Shown: piece after piece, positions 8,322 through 16,955 of the stretch
Layout of the letters: every line of letters starts with the position of its first letter
Numbering within the stretch: position 1 is the stretch's first letter
Source of the DNA: Weissella viridescens
GTDB taxonomy: Bacteria > Bacillota > Bacilli > Lactobacillales > Lactobacillaceae
Reading direction: 5' to 3'
DNA: 64,000 nt
Assembly: GCF_001437355.1 (NCBI RefSeq)
Contig: NZ_JQBM01000004.1
Span: forward strand, 81,547-145,546
Program-made: the position numbers and the translations under genes
The notes under the pieces: model-generated
Databases searched by the model: none
The model's input: the letters and a program-made list of their open reading frames with translations, nothing else
Told to the model about the DNA's origin: nothing

Positions 8322-9158
8322 TTATGCTTCATCTTTATTACTAAAAATCTGCTTTTGATAATTTCCTGGCGTCACACTAATCACACCATTCTCATTGTTT
8401 GTCTCAACGTGTACCAGTGATGTATAGTCCTCAATCACTCGATTTTCAACGCGTCCTTCTGCAACGACCGCCGCACCAACAACTTGTCCCTCGAATTCTT
8501 TAACCAACGAAGCCATCCCGCGGATGGTGCCACCGGCTTTCATGAAATCATCGACAATCAAAACTCGTGAGCCCATTGGCAATGAGCGACGTGACAATTC
8601 CATCTTTTCAAGACGTTGCGATTGTCCAGTCACATAATTCACTGACATCGTTGGTCCTTCGGTAACTTTGGTATCGTTTCGAACAATCACAAATGGGACA
8701 TTCAATTCTTCAGCCACTGATTGGGCAACAGGAACACCCTTTGTCGCCGCCGTCATAACAGCATCAATCGGTTCCTTCAAATATTGTGTCGCAATCAAAC
8801 GCCCGATGCGCTTCAAGAACCATGGTTGACCTAGCAAATCTGATAGGTAAACATAGCCTCCTGGTAGAACTCGGGTATCATCATCAATGGCATTAATTAA
8901 TGAAGCAACAAAATCTTCTGCTTCGTTTTTCAACATATATGGGGTAAAGATAGCTCCACCCGCTGCGCCTGGAATGGTCTCCAATAGACCAATTCCGCGC
9001 TCTTGAAATGTACGTTTCAAAATACTAAGATCTTCAGAAATTGAAGACTTTGCACTTTCATATTCATCTGAAAAATGGGTTAGCGAAACCAAAGTGCGTG
9101 GTCGCTCTAGCAAATAATAGGTCATGTCGACCAATCGGTCACTGCGTCGTGTTTTCAT
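8322..9158 (-). CDS. purR: Pur operon repressor PurR
   Basis: Firmicutes-type PurR, unrelated to the LacI-type E. coli PurR. 278 residues: an N-terminal winged-helix domain (MKTRRSDRLVDMTYYLLERP, SSISEDLSILK) and a C-terminal phosphoribosyltransferase-like domain whose PRPP loop is RVLIVDDFMKAGGTIRGM. It binds paired Pur boxes and is released by PRPP. A Pur-box-like sequence lies directly upstream (9171-9183), suggesting autoregulation. First gene of purR-glmU-prs, so the repressor, a PRPP synthetase and a cell-wall precursor enzyme are linked. Confidence 0.95.
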   Translation of the reverse strand: MKTRRSDRLVDMTYYLLERPRTLVSLTHFSDEYESAKSSISEDLSILKRTFQERGIGLLETIPGAAGGAIFTPYMLKNEAEDFVASLINAIDDDTRVLPGGYVYLSDLLGQPWFLKRIGRLIATQYLKEPIDAVMTAATKGVPVAQSVAEELNVPFVIVRNDTKVTEGPTMSVNYVTGQSQRLEKMELSRRSLPMGSRVLIVDDFMKAGGTIRGMASLVKEFEGQVVGAAVVAEGRVENRVIEDYTSLVHVETNNENGVISVTPGNYQKQIFSNKDEA

Positions 9159-9170
9159 ATTTAAACCTCG

Positions 9171-9183
9171 AACGTTCGGTATT
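9171..9183 (-). promoter_or_regulatory. Candidate Pur box upstream of purR
   Basis: On the minus strand AATACCGAACGTT matches the family consensus AWWWCCGAACWWT at all but one position. It lies inside CGAACGTTCG, a 10-bp perfect palindrome (9169-9178), 13-20 bp before the purR start. Weaker CCGAA-containing copies occur at 9241-9255 (AAAATACCGAAATAT) and 9301-9314 (ACCACCGAACTAAA), the latter next to the glpK promoter. Confidence 0.5.
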
Positions 9184-9293
9184 TATAGATTTTCATACAA
9201 TTGTAACATATTAAGTTCACATAAATAAAATTTTACCGTCAAAATACCGAAATATCCTTGCAAATTCAACTCAATCGACCCGTTTTCCCCGTT

Positions 9294-9324
9294 TTGAATC
9301 AACCACCGAACTAAAATGTTATAA
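9294..9324 (+). promoter_or_regulatory. Candidate promoter of glpK
   Basis: TATAAT at 9319-9324 is a perfect -10; the best -35 is TTGAAT at 9294-9299 with a 19-bp spacer, longer than ideal. A CCGAAC element lies between the two boxes. Confidence 0.5.
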
Positions 9325-9369
9325 TGGAGTTATCTATAACGAAAGAATATCTGGAATTGAGGACTGCAT

Positions 9370-10875
9370 ATGCCAATTAAACAAACGGAATATATTCTGG
9401 CATTAGACCAAGGAACCACTGGAACACGTGCGGTTATCTTTAACCACAATACTCGGCGCGTGCTAACCGCTGCCACAGCTTTAACACCTATAATCCCCCA
9501 GCCGGGTTGGCAAGAACAACGCCCCACCGACATTTGGGAAAGCGTTCAGTCAGTGATTGGTGACGCTTTAATCAACGCTGGGATTAATGCCAGTGATATC
9601 AAAGCAATTGGCATTGCCAGTCAACGAGAGACAACCATTGTTTGGAACCGTGAAACTGGCCAGCCAATTTATAATGCTATTTCTTGGGCTTCCCTCCAAT
9701 CGGCTGAAATCGCCGAACAGCTAGTTGCTGATGGCTATGCCAAAACAATTCATGAAAAAACCGGACTACCAATTAACCCATACTTTTCTGCCACTAAAAT
9801 TCGTTGGATTTTAGATCACGTTGATGGCGCCCAAGAACTAGCCGAAGCCGGTAAATTAGCTTTTGGAACCGTCGATAGTTGGCTAGTATGGCAACTCACC
9901 GATGGCCAAGCACATGTTACTGATGCCTCGAATGCTGCGCGAACAATGCTGTACAACATTCATACGCAAAGCTGGGACCCGAAACTTTTGGATATCTTCA
10001 ATATTCCAGCCTCAATGTTGCCTGAAGTTCATGCAAGTAGTGAAGTCATTACTAAAACCAGCCCACTGCACTTCTTTGGTAATGCCGTGCCAATCGCCTG
10101 TTTAATCGGTGACCAAAACGCGGCGTTAATTGGACAATTAGGTATTCACCCTGGTGATATTAAAGCCTCGTATGGGGCTGGGGCTTTCCTATTACTCAAT
10201 ACTGGAGATCAACCTATCTCTACGGAGAATTTGACGACCACTATTGCTTATCAAGTTGGTGATCAAACCACTTACGCCTTAGATGGTGCCGTCTTCAATG
10301 CTGGTTCAGCTTTACAATGGCTACATACCAACCTAGATTTGATTGAAAATCAAGTCGACAGTTGGCACGCCGCCGATGCTTCAACTAATCATAACGAAAT
10401 TTATATGGTCCCTGCTTTTAATGGTCTGGGGGCGCCGTATTGGAACCCTCAAGCACGCGGTTCCGTACTAGGATTGACGCGTAGTACCACTAAAAACGAC
10501 TTTATTAAAGCAACGTTGCAGTCAATTGCATACCAAACTGCTGATATTATGAATCTGATGAATCAAGCCGCTGTCGTTAAACCGACTGAATTAAAGGCAG
10601 ATGGCTCAGTTTCACGTAACCCTTACTTAATGCAATTCCAAGCGAATATCGCTAACATGCCCGTACAACGAGCCATGGATGAAGATACTACCGCCATGGG
10701 AGCAGCCTTTTTAGCTGGTATTGCGACTGGTTATTGGCATAACTTGGCTGATTTAGAAGAGCACGTCCTTCAAGGACGGCGCTTTGAACCAACCATCGAT
10801 GATCAGACACGCACCCGCCTCTTAGATGGTTGGCATGCCGCGGTTAAGACAACTGAGATTTTCGCTGAGGATTAA
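9370..10875 (+). CDS. glpK: Glycerol kinase
   Basis: FGGY-family kinase producing glycerol-3-phosphate from glycerol and ATP. 501 residues, normal length. Motifs: ILALDQGTTGTRAVIF at the N-terminus, SQRETTIVW, GDQNAALIGQLG containing the catalytic Asp, GAGAFLLLNTGD, and PAFNGLGAPYW. His234 in HFFG corresponds to the residue that HPr phosphorylates in Gram-positive glycerol kinases, so PTS-linked control is plausible. The usual RVDGG motif reads KADGSVSRN here, a mild divergence in an otherwise complete enzyme. It stands alone; no glpF or glpO follows. Confidence 0.93.
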   Translation: MPIKQTEYILALDQGTTGTRAVIFNHNTRRVLTAATALTPIIPQPGWQEQRPTDIWESVQSVIGDALINAGINASDIKAIGIASQRETTIVWNRETGQPIYNAISWASLQSAEIAEQLVADGYAKTIHEKTGLPINPYFSATKIRWILDHVDGAQELAEAGKLAFGTVDSWLVWQLTDGQAHVTDASNAARTMLYNIHTQSWDPKLLDIFNIPASMLPEVHASSEVITKTSPLHFFGNAVPIACLIGDQNAALIGQLGIHPGDIKASYGAGAFLLLNTGDQPISTENLTTTIAYQVGDQTTYALDGAVFNAGSALQWLHTNLDLIENQVDSWHAADASTNHNEIYMVPAFNGLGAPYWNPQARGSVLGLTRSTTKNDFIKATLQSIAYQTADIMNLMNQAAVVKPTELKADGSVSRNPYLMQFQANIANMPVQRAMDEDTTAMGAAFLAGIATGYWHNLADLEEHVLQGRRFEPTIDDQTRTRLLDGWHAAVKTTEIFAED

Positions 10876-10912
10876 TTTGTAGGGTCTTTCACAATAACCC
10901 TTTTGATTTGTC

Positions 10913-10959
10913 ACTTTTTTTCACAATTTATAGATAATTTGTGAAAAAAAGTTTATAAT
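10913..10959 (+). promoter_or_regulatory. 14-bp inverted repeat overlapping the zwf promoter
   Basis: ACTTTTTTTCACAA (10913-10926) and TTGTGAAAAAAAGT (10939-10952) are perfect inverted arms around a 12-bp centre; a TATAAT -10 box follows at 10954-10959. The right arm covers the spacer region. It may act as an operator, or as an AT-rich terminator for glpK. Confidence 0.5.
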
Positions 10960-11040
10960 AAAGGTGTCGAATAGTTCTGTTTACTCAGAATTTATTTAGT
11001 TACAAAATCTAGTTATAGCTATTTAAAAAGGAGTATAGTC

Positions 11041-12507
11041 GTGCCAGAAGAAATTACTACATTGTTAACATTTTTTGGTGGAACCGGTGATCTTGCTAAG
11101 CGTAAGCTTTACCCTTCTACTTACAACCTTTTCAAAAAGGGATTTTTACAAGAGCATTTCGCAATTGTCGGGGCATCTCGTCAAGAAATGTCAAACGACG
11201 AATTCCGTCAAATGGTTTTAGCATCACTTGATGGTTTCATCGATGATCAAGCCAATGCTGAGGAATTTATCTCGCACTTCTATTACATCAAGCAAGACAT
11301 TACTGATAAGGCCAGTTACGCCGAAATGTTGGACCTTGATAACGAACTTGATGCCAAGTATGGACTAAAGGGAAATCGTATTTTCTATATGTCTGTGGCA
11401 CCACGTTTCTTTGGAACAATTGCTAAATATTTGAAGTCAGAAGGTTTGATTACTGAAAATGGTGAATACAACCGTTTGATGATTGAAAAGCCATTCGGTT
11501 CTTCATATAAGACTGCCGAAGAACTTCAAAAGGAACTGACTGAAGCCTTTGATGATGATCAAATCTACCGAATTGACCACTATCTTGGTAAGGAAATGGT
11601 ACAAAACATTGCCCCACTTCGTTTTGGAAACCCATTGATTGATGCTGCTTGGAATAAGGACTACATCGAAAACGTTCAAGTAACATTGTCAGAAGTCCTT
11701 GGTGTTGAAGAACGTGCCGGATACTATGATACTGCCGGAGCTTTGCGTGACATGATTCAAAACCACACGATGCAAATCATTGGTTGGTTAGCCATGGAAA
11801 AGCCAACAGACTTTAGCGATAAGGCTGTCCGTGCCGCAAAGAACACAGCCTTCAATGCTTTGAAAATTTATTCAAACGATGAAGTTGCTGAAAACTTTGT
11901 ACGTGGTCAATACGGTGAATCAGCTGATGGTTCACAACGCAAGTACTTGGATGAACCAGATGTTCCAGCAGGTTCACAAAACAATACTTTCGTTGCTGGT
12001 AAGTTGCAATTTGATACACCACGTTGGGAAGGCGTTCCTTTCTACATCCGTTCAGGAAAGCGTCTAGCTGCTAAGGCAACACGTGTAGATATCGTCTTCA
12101 AGAAGTCAGCCAATATCTTTGGTCAAGGTGGCGAAAAGCTTGTTAACCCTGTTCTTTCAATTTTGATTGACCCAGTTGGTCGCGTTGAATTGACAGTTAA
12201 CGCTAAGAACGTCACTGATACATTCCAAACACGTCCAATCGAATTGGATTGGCAAGTTTCTGAAGCTGACAAGGCTGTTACTCCAGAACCATACGAACGT
12301 ATGATTCACGATTGCATGGACGGAAACGGATCTAACTTTGCTGACTGGAATGGTGTGGCCGTTGCTTGGAAGTTCGTCGATGCCATCCAAGATGCATGGG
12401 ACAAGACTCCTGCAACATTCCCTAACTACGTTTCTGGTTCAATGGGACCAAAGGAATCTGATGAGTTACTTGCTAAAGATGGTAACGAATGGGTTTTCAA
12501 GGGATAA
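11041..12507 (+). CDS. zwf: Glucose-6-phosphate 1-dehydrogenase
   Basis: First enzyme of the oxidative pentose phosphate/phosphoketolase route: oxidises glucose-6-phosphate and yields NADPH. 488 residues, standard length. The nucleotide-binding motif FFGGTGDLAKRKLYP is at the N-terminus and the active-site signature RIDHYLGKEMVQN holds the catalytic His. The start is GTG at 11041, 8 nt after AAAGGAG. It is followed by its own terminator. In a heterofermenter this enzyme carries the main sugar flux, and with rpiA nearby forms a pentose-phosphate neighbourhood. Confidence 0.97.
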   Translation: MPEEITTLLTFFGGTGDLAKRKLYPSTYNLFKKGFLQEHFAIVGASRQEMSNDEFRQMVLASLDGFIDDQANAEEFISHFYYIKQDITDKASYAEMLDLDNELDAKYGLKGNRIFYMSVAPRFFGTIAKYLKSEGLITENGEYNRLMIEKPFGSSYKTAEELQKELTEAFDDDQIYRIDHYLGKEMVQNIAPLRFGNPLIDAAWNKDYIENVQVTLSEVLGVEERAGYYDTAGALRDMIQNHTMQIIGWLAMEKPTDFSDKAVRAAKNTAFNALKIYSNDEVAENFVRGQYGESADGSQRKYLDEPDVPAGSQNNTFVAGKLQFDTPRWEGVPFYIRSGKRLAAKATRVDIVFKKSANIFGQGGEKLVNPVLSILIDPVGRVELTVNAKNVTDTFQTRPIELDWQVSEADKAVTPEPYERMIHDCMDGNGSNFADWNGVAVAWKFVDAIQDAWDKTPATFPNYVSGSMGPKESDELLAKDGNEWVFKG

Positions 12508-12522
12508 TTTAAAAACAAATAA

Positions 12523-12553
12523 AAACAATCCAACACGTTGGATTGTTTTTTTC
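12523..12553 (+). terminator. Terminator of zwf
   Basis: AACAATCCAA/TTGGATTGTT stem with small loop CACG, followed by TTTTTT. Confidence 0.9.
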
Positions 12554-12579
12554 TTACACCTTAACCAAGGAGGCCACCT

Positions 12580-13056
12580 ATGACTGATCGCACTACCCCC
12601 ACTGAACTCACGAATATGATTTTGATTGAAAATCCTGACACTCACCAAATTTTAGTCGAGAATCGGCACAATCCAAACTGGCCAGGCGTAACATTCCCTG
12701 GAGGTCATATCGACACTGGCGAAACCATTACTGCTTCAGTTATTCGTGAAGCGTATGAAGAAACAGGCCTTACGATTAGCCACCCAAAATTAGTTGGTAT
12801 CAAAGAATGGCCATTGGACAACGGTGCACGTTATATTGTTTTCTTATATAAAACAACCGAATATACTGGTGATTTAACATCAAGCCGTGAGGGGGAAATT
12901 TTTTGGACAACACGTGAAAAATTAACCGATGGCACTTATCAATTACCGCATACCTTCGCCGAAATGTTACCTGTCTTTGACAATCCAGACATTAACGAAC
13001 TCGCCCTAATCAAACCAACCGATGCTAATTCTGGTTGGGAAATCGAGTGGCAATAA
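12580..13056 (+). CDS. Nudix hydrolase (MutT-like, 8-oxo-dGTP diphosphatase type)
   Basis: 158 residues. The Nudix box runs GGHIDTGETITASVIREAYEETGLTI, matching GX5EX7REUXEEXGU, at about residues 46-72. The N-terminal strand TNMILIENPDTHQILVENR and GVTFPGG are typical of MutT-type nucleotide sanitisers in lactobacilli. GGAGG precedes the start. Substrate cannot be told from sequence. It sits alone between zwf and rpiA in the same orientation; the gap after it contains the rpiA promoter region. Confidence 0.85.
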   Translation: MTDRTTPTELTNMILIENPDTHQILVENRHNPNWPGVTFPGGHIDTGETITASVIREAYEETGLTISHPKLVGIKEWPLDNGARYIVFLYKTTEYTGDLTSSREGEIFWTTREKLTDGTYQLPHTFAEMLPVFDNPDINELALIKPTDANSGWEIEWQ

Positions 13057-13179
13057 CTAGACGCAAACCATATCATTAATTTCTCACGAATTTACCTGTT
13101 TTAACTCGTTGCAAAAACAGTTATAATAGTTTTTGCTGAATACGCAACAAACAAAACTGCTCGGAGGAATTTTTGGATA

Positions 13180-13857
13180 ATGGTCAATAAAAAGAAAGAA
13201 ACTGCTGCAGTTGCCGCACTTGATTTCATTGAAGACAATATGATTGTTGGATTAGGTAGCGGAAGCACAGCTAGCCTTTTCATTGAAAAATTAGCCGAAT
13301 ACGCAAAGCAAGCGCAACTGACTTTAACGTGTGTTGCGACTTCTGAAAAATCCGCAGCATTGGCAACTAGCCTTGGTTTAAACGTCGTTGATTTAGACGA
13401 TATTGACCAAATCGACGTCACAATTGATGGCGCTGATGAAGTCGATGCCCACCTTAATGGCATTAAAGGTGGCGGTGCCGCCTTACTTTATGAAAAAATC
13501 GTTGCACAAAGCTCAAAGCGTAATGTCTGGTTAGTAGATACCACCAAGGTTCGTGAACACTTGGGGCAAACAAAACTACCCATTGAGGTCATCCCCTTTG
13601 GAAGTACTCACATTTTTAATTATCTGAAGACGCACGGGCTTAATCCTGTTTTCCGCCGTAATGTGAACAAGACATTATTAGAAACTGACTCAGTTAACTA
13701 CATTATTGATATCGACATTTCAGAAATCAAAGATTTGCATCAATTTGGTAGTGATTTAGAAGATTTCGCTGGCGTCGTTGAACACGGTCTGTTCCTTGAT
13801 GTCTGTGACGCTCTCATTATCGGAGACGATGATTCCGTTGAAATCGTCCAAAAATAA
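13180..13857 (+). CDS. rpiA: Ribose-5-phosphate isomerase A
   Basis: Interconverts ribulose-5-phosphate and ribose-5-phosphate. 225 residues, normal. Seen: MIVGLGSGSTASLFI (phosphate-binding GSGST), TIDGADEVD (substrate Asp residues) and GIKGGGAALLYEKIVA with the catalytic Glu and Lys region (KGGG, EKI). GGAGG lies 12 nt before the ATG. A TATAAT box at 13122-13127 is the likely -10 of its promoter. It links ribose import or breakdown with PRPP supply; the adjacent broken transporter may once have imported ribose. Confidence 0.95.
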   Translation: MVNKKKETAAVAALDFIEDNMIVGLGSGSTASLFIEKLAEYAKQAQLTLTCVATSEKSAALATSLGLNVVDLDDIDQIDVTIDGADEVDAHLNGIKGGGAALLYEKIVAQSSKRNVWLVDTTKVREHLGQTKLPIEVIPFGSTHIFNYLKTHGLNPVFRRNVNKTLLETDSVNYIIDIDISEIKDLHQFGSDLEDFAGVVEHGLFLDVCDALIIGDDDSVEIVQK

Positions 13858-13879
13858 AACGCCAATTGGCGTTTTTTTT
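13856..13879 (+). terminator. Terminator of rpiA
   Basis: AACGCCAATTGGCGTT perfect palindrome followed by TTTTTT. Confidence 0.88.
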
Positions 13880-13931
13880 GTACAAAAAAATCGTCTATTA
13901 GTGTCTTTACTACTAACAAACGATTTCAATT

Positions 13932-14843
13932 TTATTTTAAGAAAGCCGTCACAGCCGCCGCAAGTACAATAAGCAATAATCCGACCATCGTTGCTAACCA
14001 TTCTTTACGTGTTTTATGGACATGCATCACGACAATTCCTGAAACAGTTGCACCAACAATTGACACTTGTGATAGCACAAAACTCGTTGCTAACCCTAAC
14101 ATAGCCGGTTGTGCTGAGACAAGGTATCCCAAAGCCCCCATCGCAAAAAAGAATCCTGAGATAAGTTGACGATACGTCACCACCTTATTGAAAATATTGT
14201 GTTTATTTTTCAATAAATCATATAGTCCTAAACCAGTTCCAAAAGCGGCCATCCCTTAAGCTTGTGGGAAGAACATATCCATACCACTAATGTCGTGTGT
14301 GTATTGGGGCAAAATACCATAGAGTGAATACCCCACTTGGGCAATCAATAAAATAACCATGGCTTTAATCAACAACTTCGAATTTCCCGCCGTTTTCTTT
14401 TCTTGATATGTCGTCAAATAGGCGCCAACCATAATGGCAACCACTGCAAACGTACCAAATATTTTAGCTTCGAAGCTAGCCCAATTACCTAGCATAGTAA
14501 CGCCCCAAAGAACATTGGCAATAATTTGAAACGCCGTCGATATTGGCATAACTTTAGCTGATCCCAAAATGTGACCTTGGTCATCTTTCAACCCAAAGGC
14601 TGAGATTGTTACAACATTTCCAAAAGCCCACGCAGCCCCTGACACAACTGATAACCAAAAGTTTGCCCCTGTTGGCATTGGGTAATTTCCCACAAGCACA
14701 ACAACAGTTGCAACAATCAATGTTCCCCAAGTTGCACCAAAAATAGCTTGAATTGGATTTCCACCAATTTTTGATACTAACGTCGGATATGCACTCCAGC
14801 CAATAATCGCCAGTGAGACGAAAAACAATCCTAAAATATTCAT
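13932..14843 (-). pseudogene. GRP-family sugar (ribose/glucose) uptake protein interrupted by a TAA stop
   Basis: One reading frame of about 303 codons encodes a ten-TM transporter of the glucose/ribose permease family (GlcU/RbsU type): MNILGLFFVSLAIIGWSAYPTLVSK, AWAFGNVVTISAF, SKVMPISTAFQ-like AKVMPISTAFQI, and MDMFFPQA. A TAA at 14256-14258 interrupts it right after FFPQA; the same frame then continues GMAAFGTGLGLYDLLKN to the natural stop. A single base change explains this. Each part alone lacks several membrane helices, so the transporter is probably non-functional. RbsU is favoured because rpiA is adjacent, but GlcU cannot be excluded. Confidence 0.85.
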
Positions 14844-14966
14844 CACATTTCCCTAGTTTCTTCAATTTATTTTTCTATGCATGCAAAAAATATGTAGACA
14901 ATCAGATTTTGTATATCTAATAGTTTAAACGATATCTCTAGGGATTGGCAAGCGCATTACACCAAT

Positions 14967-14984
14967 TGGTAAAACGTTTTTACA
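14967..14984 (-). promoter_or_regulatory. Candidate LacI-family operator upstream of the broken sugar transporter
   Basis: TGGTAAAACGTTTTTACA is an 18-bp near-palindrome with a central CG, the usual form of LacI-family operators (RbsR, CcpA relatives). It lies about 125 bp before the transporter start; it does not fit the cre consensus well. Confidence 0.4.
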
Positions 14985-15006
14985 ACTTCCTGCCGCTTAG
15001 CAAAAT

Positions 15007-15035
15007 AAAAAAGCCGACCGAAGTCAGCTTTTAAT
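15007..15035 (-). terminator. Terminator of the alcohol dehydrogenase gene
   Basis: Minus strand AAGCTGAC, loop TTCG, GTCGGCTT, followed by TTTTTT. Confidence 0.85.
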
Positions 15036-15048
15036 CAATAAACACTGG

Positions 15049-16098
15049 TTATAGTGAACGGAAATCAAAGACCATACGCCCTGTAATTTGGTTATTGTGC
15101 ATTGATTCAATAACGTCATTCAAGTCACGCACATCGGCACGTTGAACGATAGGCTTAACCTTACCTTCAGCTCCGAATTGGAAGGCTTCAGCCAAATCAG
15201 TACGACCACCAACAAGTGACCCCTTAACTTCAATGCCATCCAAAACAGTCTTCACAACGTTTAATTCCATATTACCTTGTGGCAAGGCAACGGCAACCAA
15301 CTTACCCATTGGACGCAATGAGGCAATTGATTGGTCAAAAGCCTGGGTGTTAACGGCAGTAACTTGCGCATTGTGAACACCACCAACTTTTTCTTGAATG
15401 ATGGCAGGAACATCTTCAGTCTTACGGTTAATCAACAATTCAGCTCCTGAATCCTTGGCCGCTTGTAGCTTGTCAGGATTTCCATCAACAGCAACAACAT
15501 GGGCTCCGAAAACATTGTGCGCATATTGGATGGCCAAGTTACCAAGACCACCAGCTCCAACAACTGAAACCCATTGTCCAGGCTTGGTTTCTCCAACCTT
15601 CAATGACTTATACATTGTTACACCGGCACAAGTGATTGATGACGCTTCCATTGGATCAAGTTCAGCAGGGACCTTAACGGCATACTTAGCATTGACCACA
15701 ACTTGTTGCGCCATAGCACCGTCAACACTGAATCCAGCGTTACGAACCTTACGACAGAATGTTTCGTTACCCGTGTTACAGTACTCACAGTTTCCACAAG
15801 CATCGTAGAACCATGCAATAGAAACACGATCTCCAACCTTCAAATAGTCTGAAGCACCTTCACCAAGCTTTGAAACGATACCAACTCCTTCGTGCCCAAT
15901 AACACGACGGAAGCCAGGACGTGGATTAATTTCATTAGGATTACCAAAGTCACCATTTGCAACGTGCAAATCTGTGTGACAAAGTCCACAATATTCAACA
16001 TCAACTAAAGCTTCACCGAAACCAACTTCACGTGGCTCCCAATCATCTACTAAATCAACGAATCCATCTGGGTTTTGACGTACAACAGCAGCCTTCAT
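15049..16098 (-). CDS. adhP: Zinc-dependent alcohol dehydrogenase (AdhP type)
   Basis: 349 residues of the medium-chain dehydrogenase family. Catalytic zinc ligands lie in GLCHTDLH and GHEGVG; the structural zinc Cys4 set is CGNCEYC plus a Cys seven residues later (NTGNETFC). The Rossmann motif VVGAGGLG and the closing GRMVFDF region are present. It likely reduces acetaldehyde to ethanol, restoring NAD in heterofermentative metabolism. GGAGG precedes the start. A Rex-like and a cre-like site upstream fit redox and carbon control. Confidence 0.92.
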   Translation of the reverse strand: MKAAVVRQNPDGFVDLVDDWEPREVGFGEALVDVEYCGLCHTDLHVANGDFGNPNEINPRPGFRRVIGHEGVGIVSKLGEGASDYLKVGDRVSIAWFYDACGNCEYCNTGNETFCRKVRNAGFSVDGAMAQQVVVNAKYAVKVPAELDPMEASSITCAGVTMYKSLKVGETKPGQWVSVVGAGGLGNLAIQYAHNVFGAHVVAVDGNPDKLQAAKDSGAELLINRKTEDVPAIIQEKVGGVHNAQVTAVNTQAFDQSIASLRPMGKLVAVALPQGNMELNVVKTVLDGIEVKGSLVGGRTDLAEAFQFGAEGKVKPIVQRADVRDLNDVIESMHNNQITGRMVFDFRSL

Positions 16099-16128
16099 AA
16101 TCTTAAATCCTCCACAAAATTCATTTTA

Positions 16129-16146
16129 TTGTTATCTTTTTCACAA
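16129..16146 (-). promoter_or_regulatory. Candidate Rex operator upstream of adhP
   Basis: TTGTTATCTTTTTCACAA matches the Rex consensus TTGTGAANNNNTTCACAA with two mismatches. Alcohol dehydrogenases are classic Rex targets, repressed when NADH is low. Confidence 0.55.
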
Positions 16147-16173
16147 GTTAATTGTATGTGATATTTAAAATTT

Positions 16174-16189
16174 TTGCAAGCGTTTTCTG
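16174..16189 (-). promoter_or_regulatory. Candidate cre (CcpA site) upstream of adhP
   Basis: TTGCAAGCGTTTTCTG matches WTGNAARCGNWWWCAW at 14 of 16 positions, about 80 bp before the adhP start. Confidence 0.55.
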
Positions 16190-16264
16190 GCTTCCTTTTA
16201 CAATTTTCCCACGACCTTTTATACTTGATAAATAATACTAAAAACGATTGGAGCGCTATGTACG

Positions 16265-16777
16265 ATGAAGACTATTTCAAAAATACTGCTTGGTAGTGTC
16301 GCCGTCGCAGGGATAGGTGCCGGAGTTGCCTACACGACTCAACCAGACCTCAAGAACCAAGTTAACACTCTCACCCCAGGTACGCATAAAGCTGGTAAAA
16401 CAACGGTTGACGATACTAAAACAAATGAAAAACTCGCCACAACAGTAATTGGGCTTTATGGAGCTAACCACCTTGAGAACAATGCTCACTGGAAGCAAGT
16501 CCCTGTTGCTTTCAAGAGTAGTACTACCCTAATGAAAGAGCCGCGTACGAACACACTCACGGTTTATCGTATCTTGGTACCAAATACGAATCAAACCGAT
16601 GCGCCATATTATGAACTTTCAGGATCAGACCATAATACCGTGACTTTTTACGACGGAACCTCAACGACTCCACTCGCCAAAGTCGATCTAGCCACAGTGG
16701 TGAAGTATGTGAATGCGCATTACTCTGATCAACAACAACAAGATTGCGCCACGCGCATCAAAATTCAATACAGTTAA
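16265..16777 (+). CDS. Hypothetical exported or membrane-anchored protein
   Basis: 170 residues, not recognised. The first about 25 residues (MKTISKILLGSVAVAGIGAGVAY) form a signal or anchor segment; the rest is soluble and Thr/Asn-rich. The body shows beta-type segments (LTVYRILVPNT, PYYELSGSDHNTVTFYDG). GGAGCG lies about 11 nt upstream. It is followed after about 180 bp by another exported protein in the same direction. No motif identifies a function. Confidence 0.6.
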   Translation: MKTISKILLGSVAVAGIGAGVAYTTQPDLKNQVNTLTPGTHKAGKTTVDDTKTNEKLATTVIGLYGANHLENNAHWKQVPVAFKSSTTLMKEPRTNTLTVYRILVPNTNQTDAPYYELSGSDHNTVTFYDGTSTTPLAKVDLATVVKYVNAHYSDQQQQDCATRIKIQYS

Positions 16778-16955
16778 ATCTTTAATCATACGGACGCTTA
16801 GTACCAGCTCCATTTAACGGCATTCAATTAGGTTATCATTATACTAGCGTTTTCAAGATAAAGTACTCGCTCTAAATAATTGTTTAATATTGCATTTGTA
16901 TGACAAAATTAGTGTTATACTGTTCAATAACCAATTCCCAATAGGAGCGCAAATC

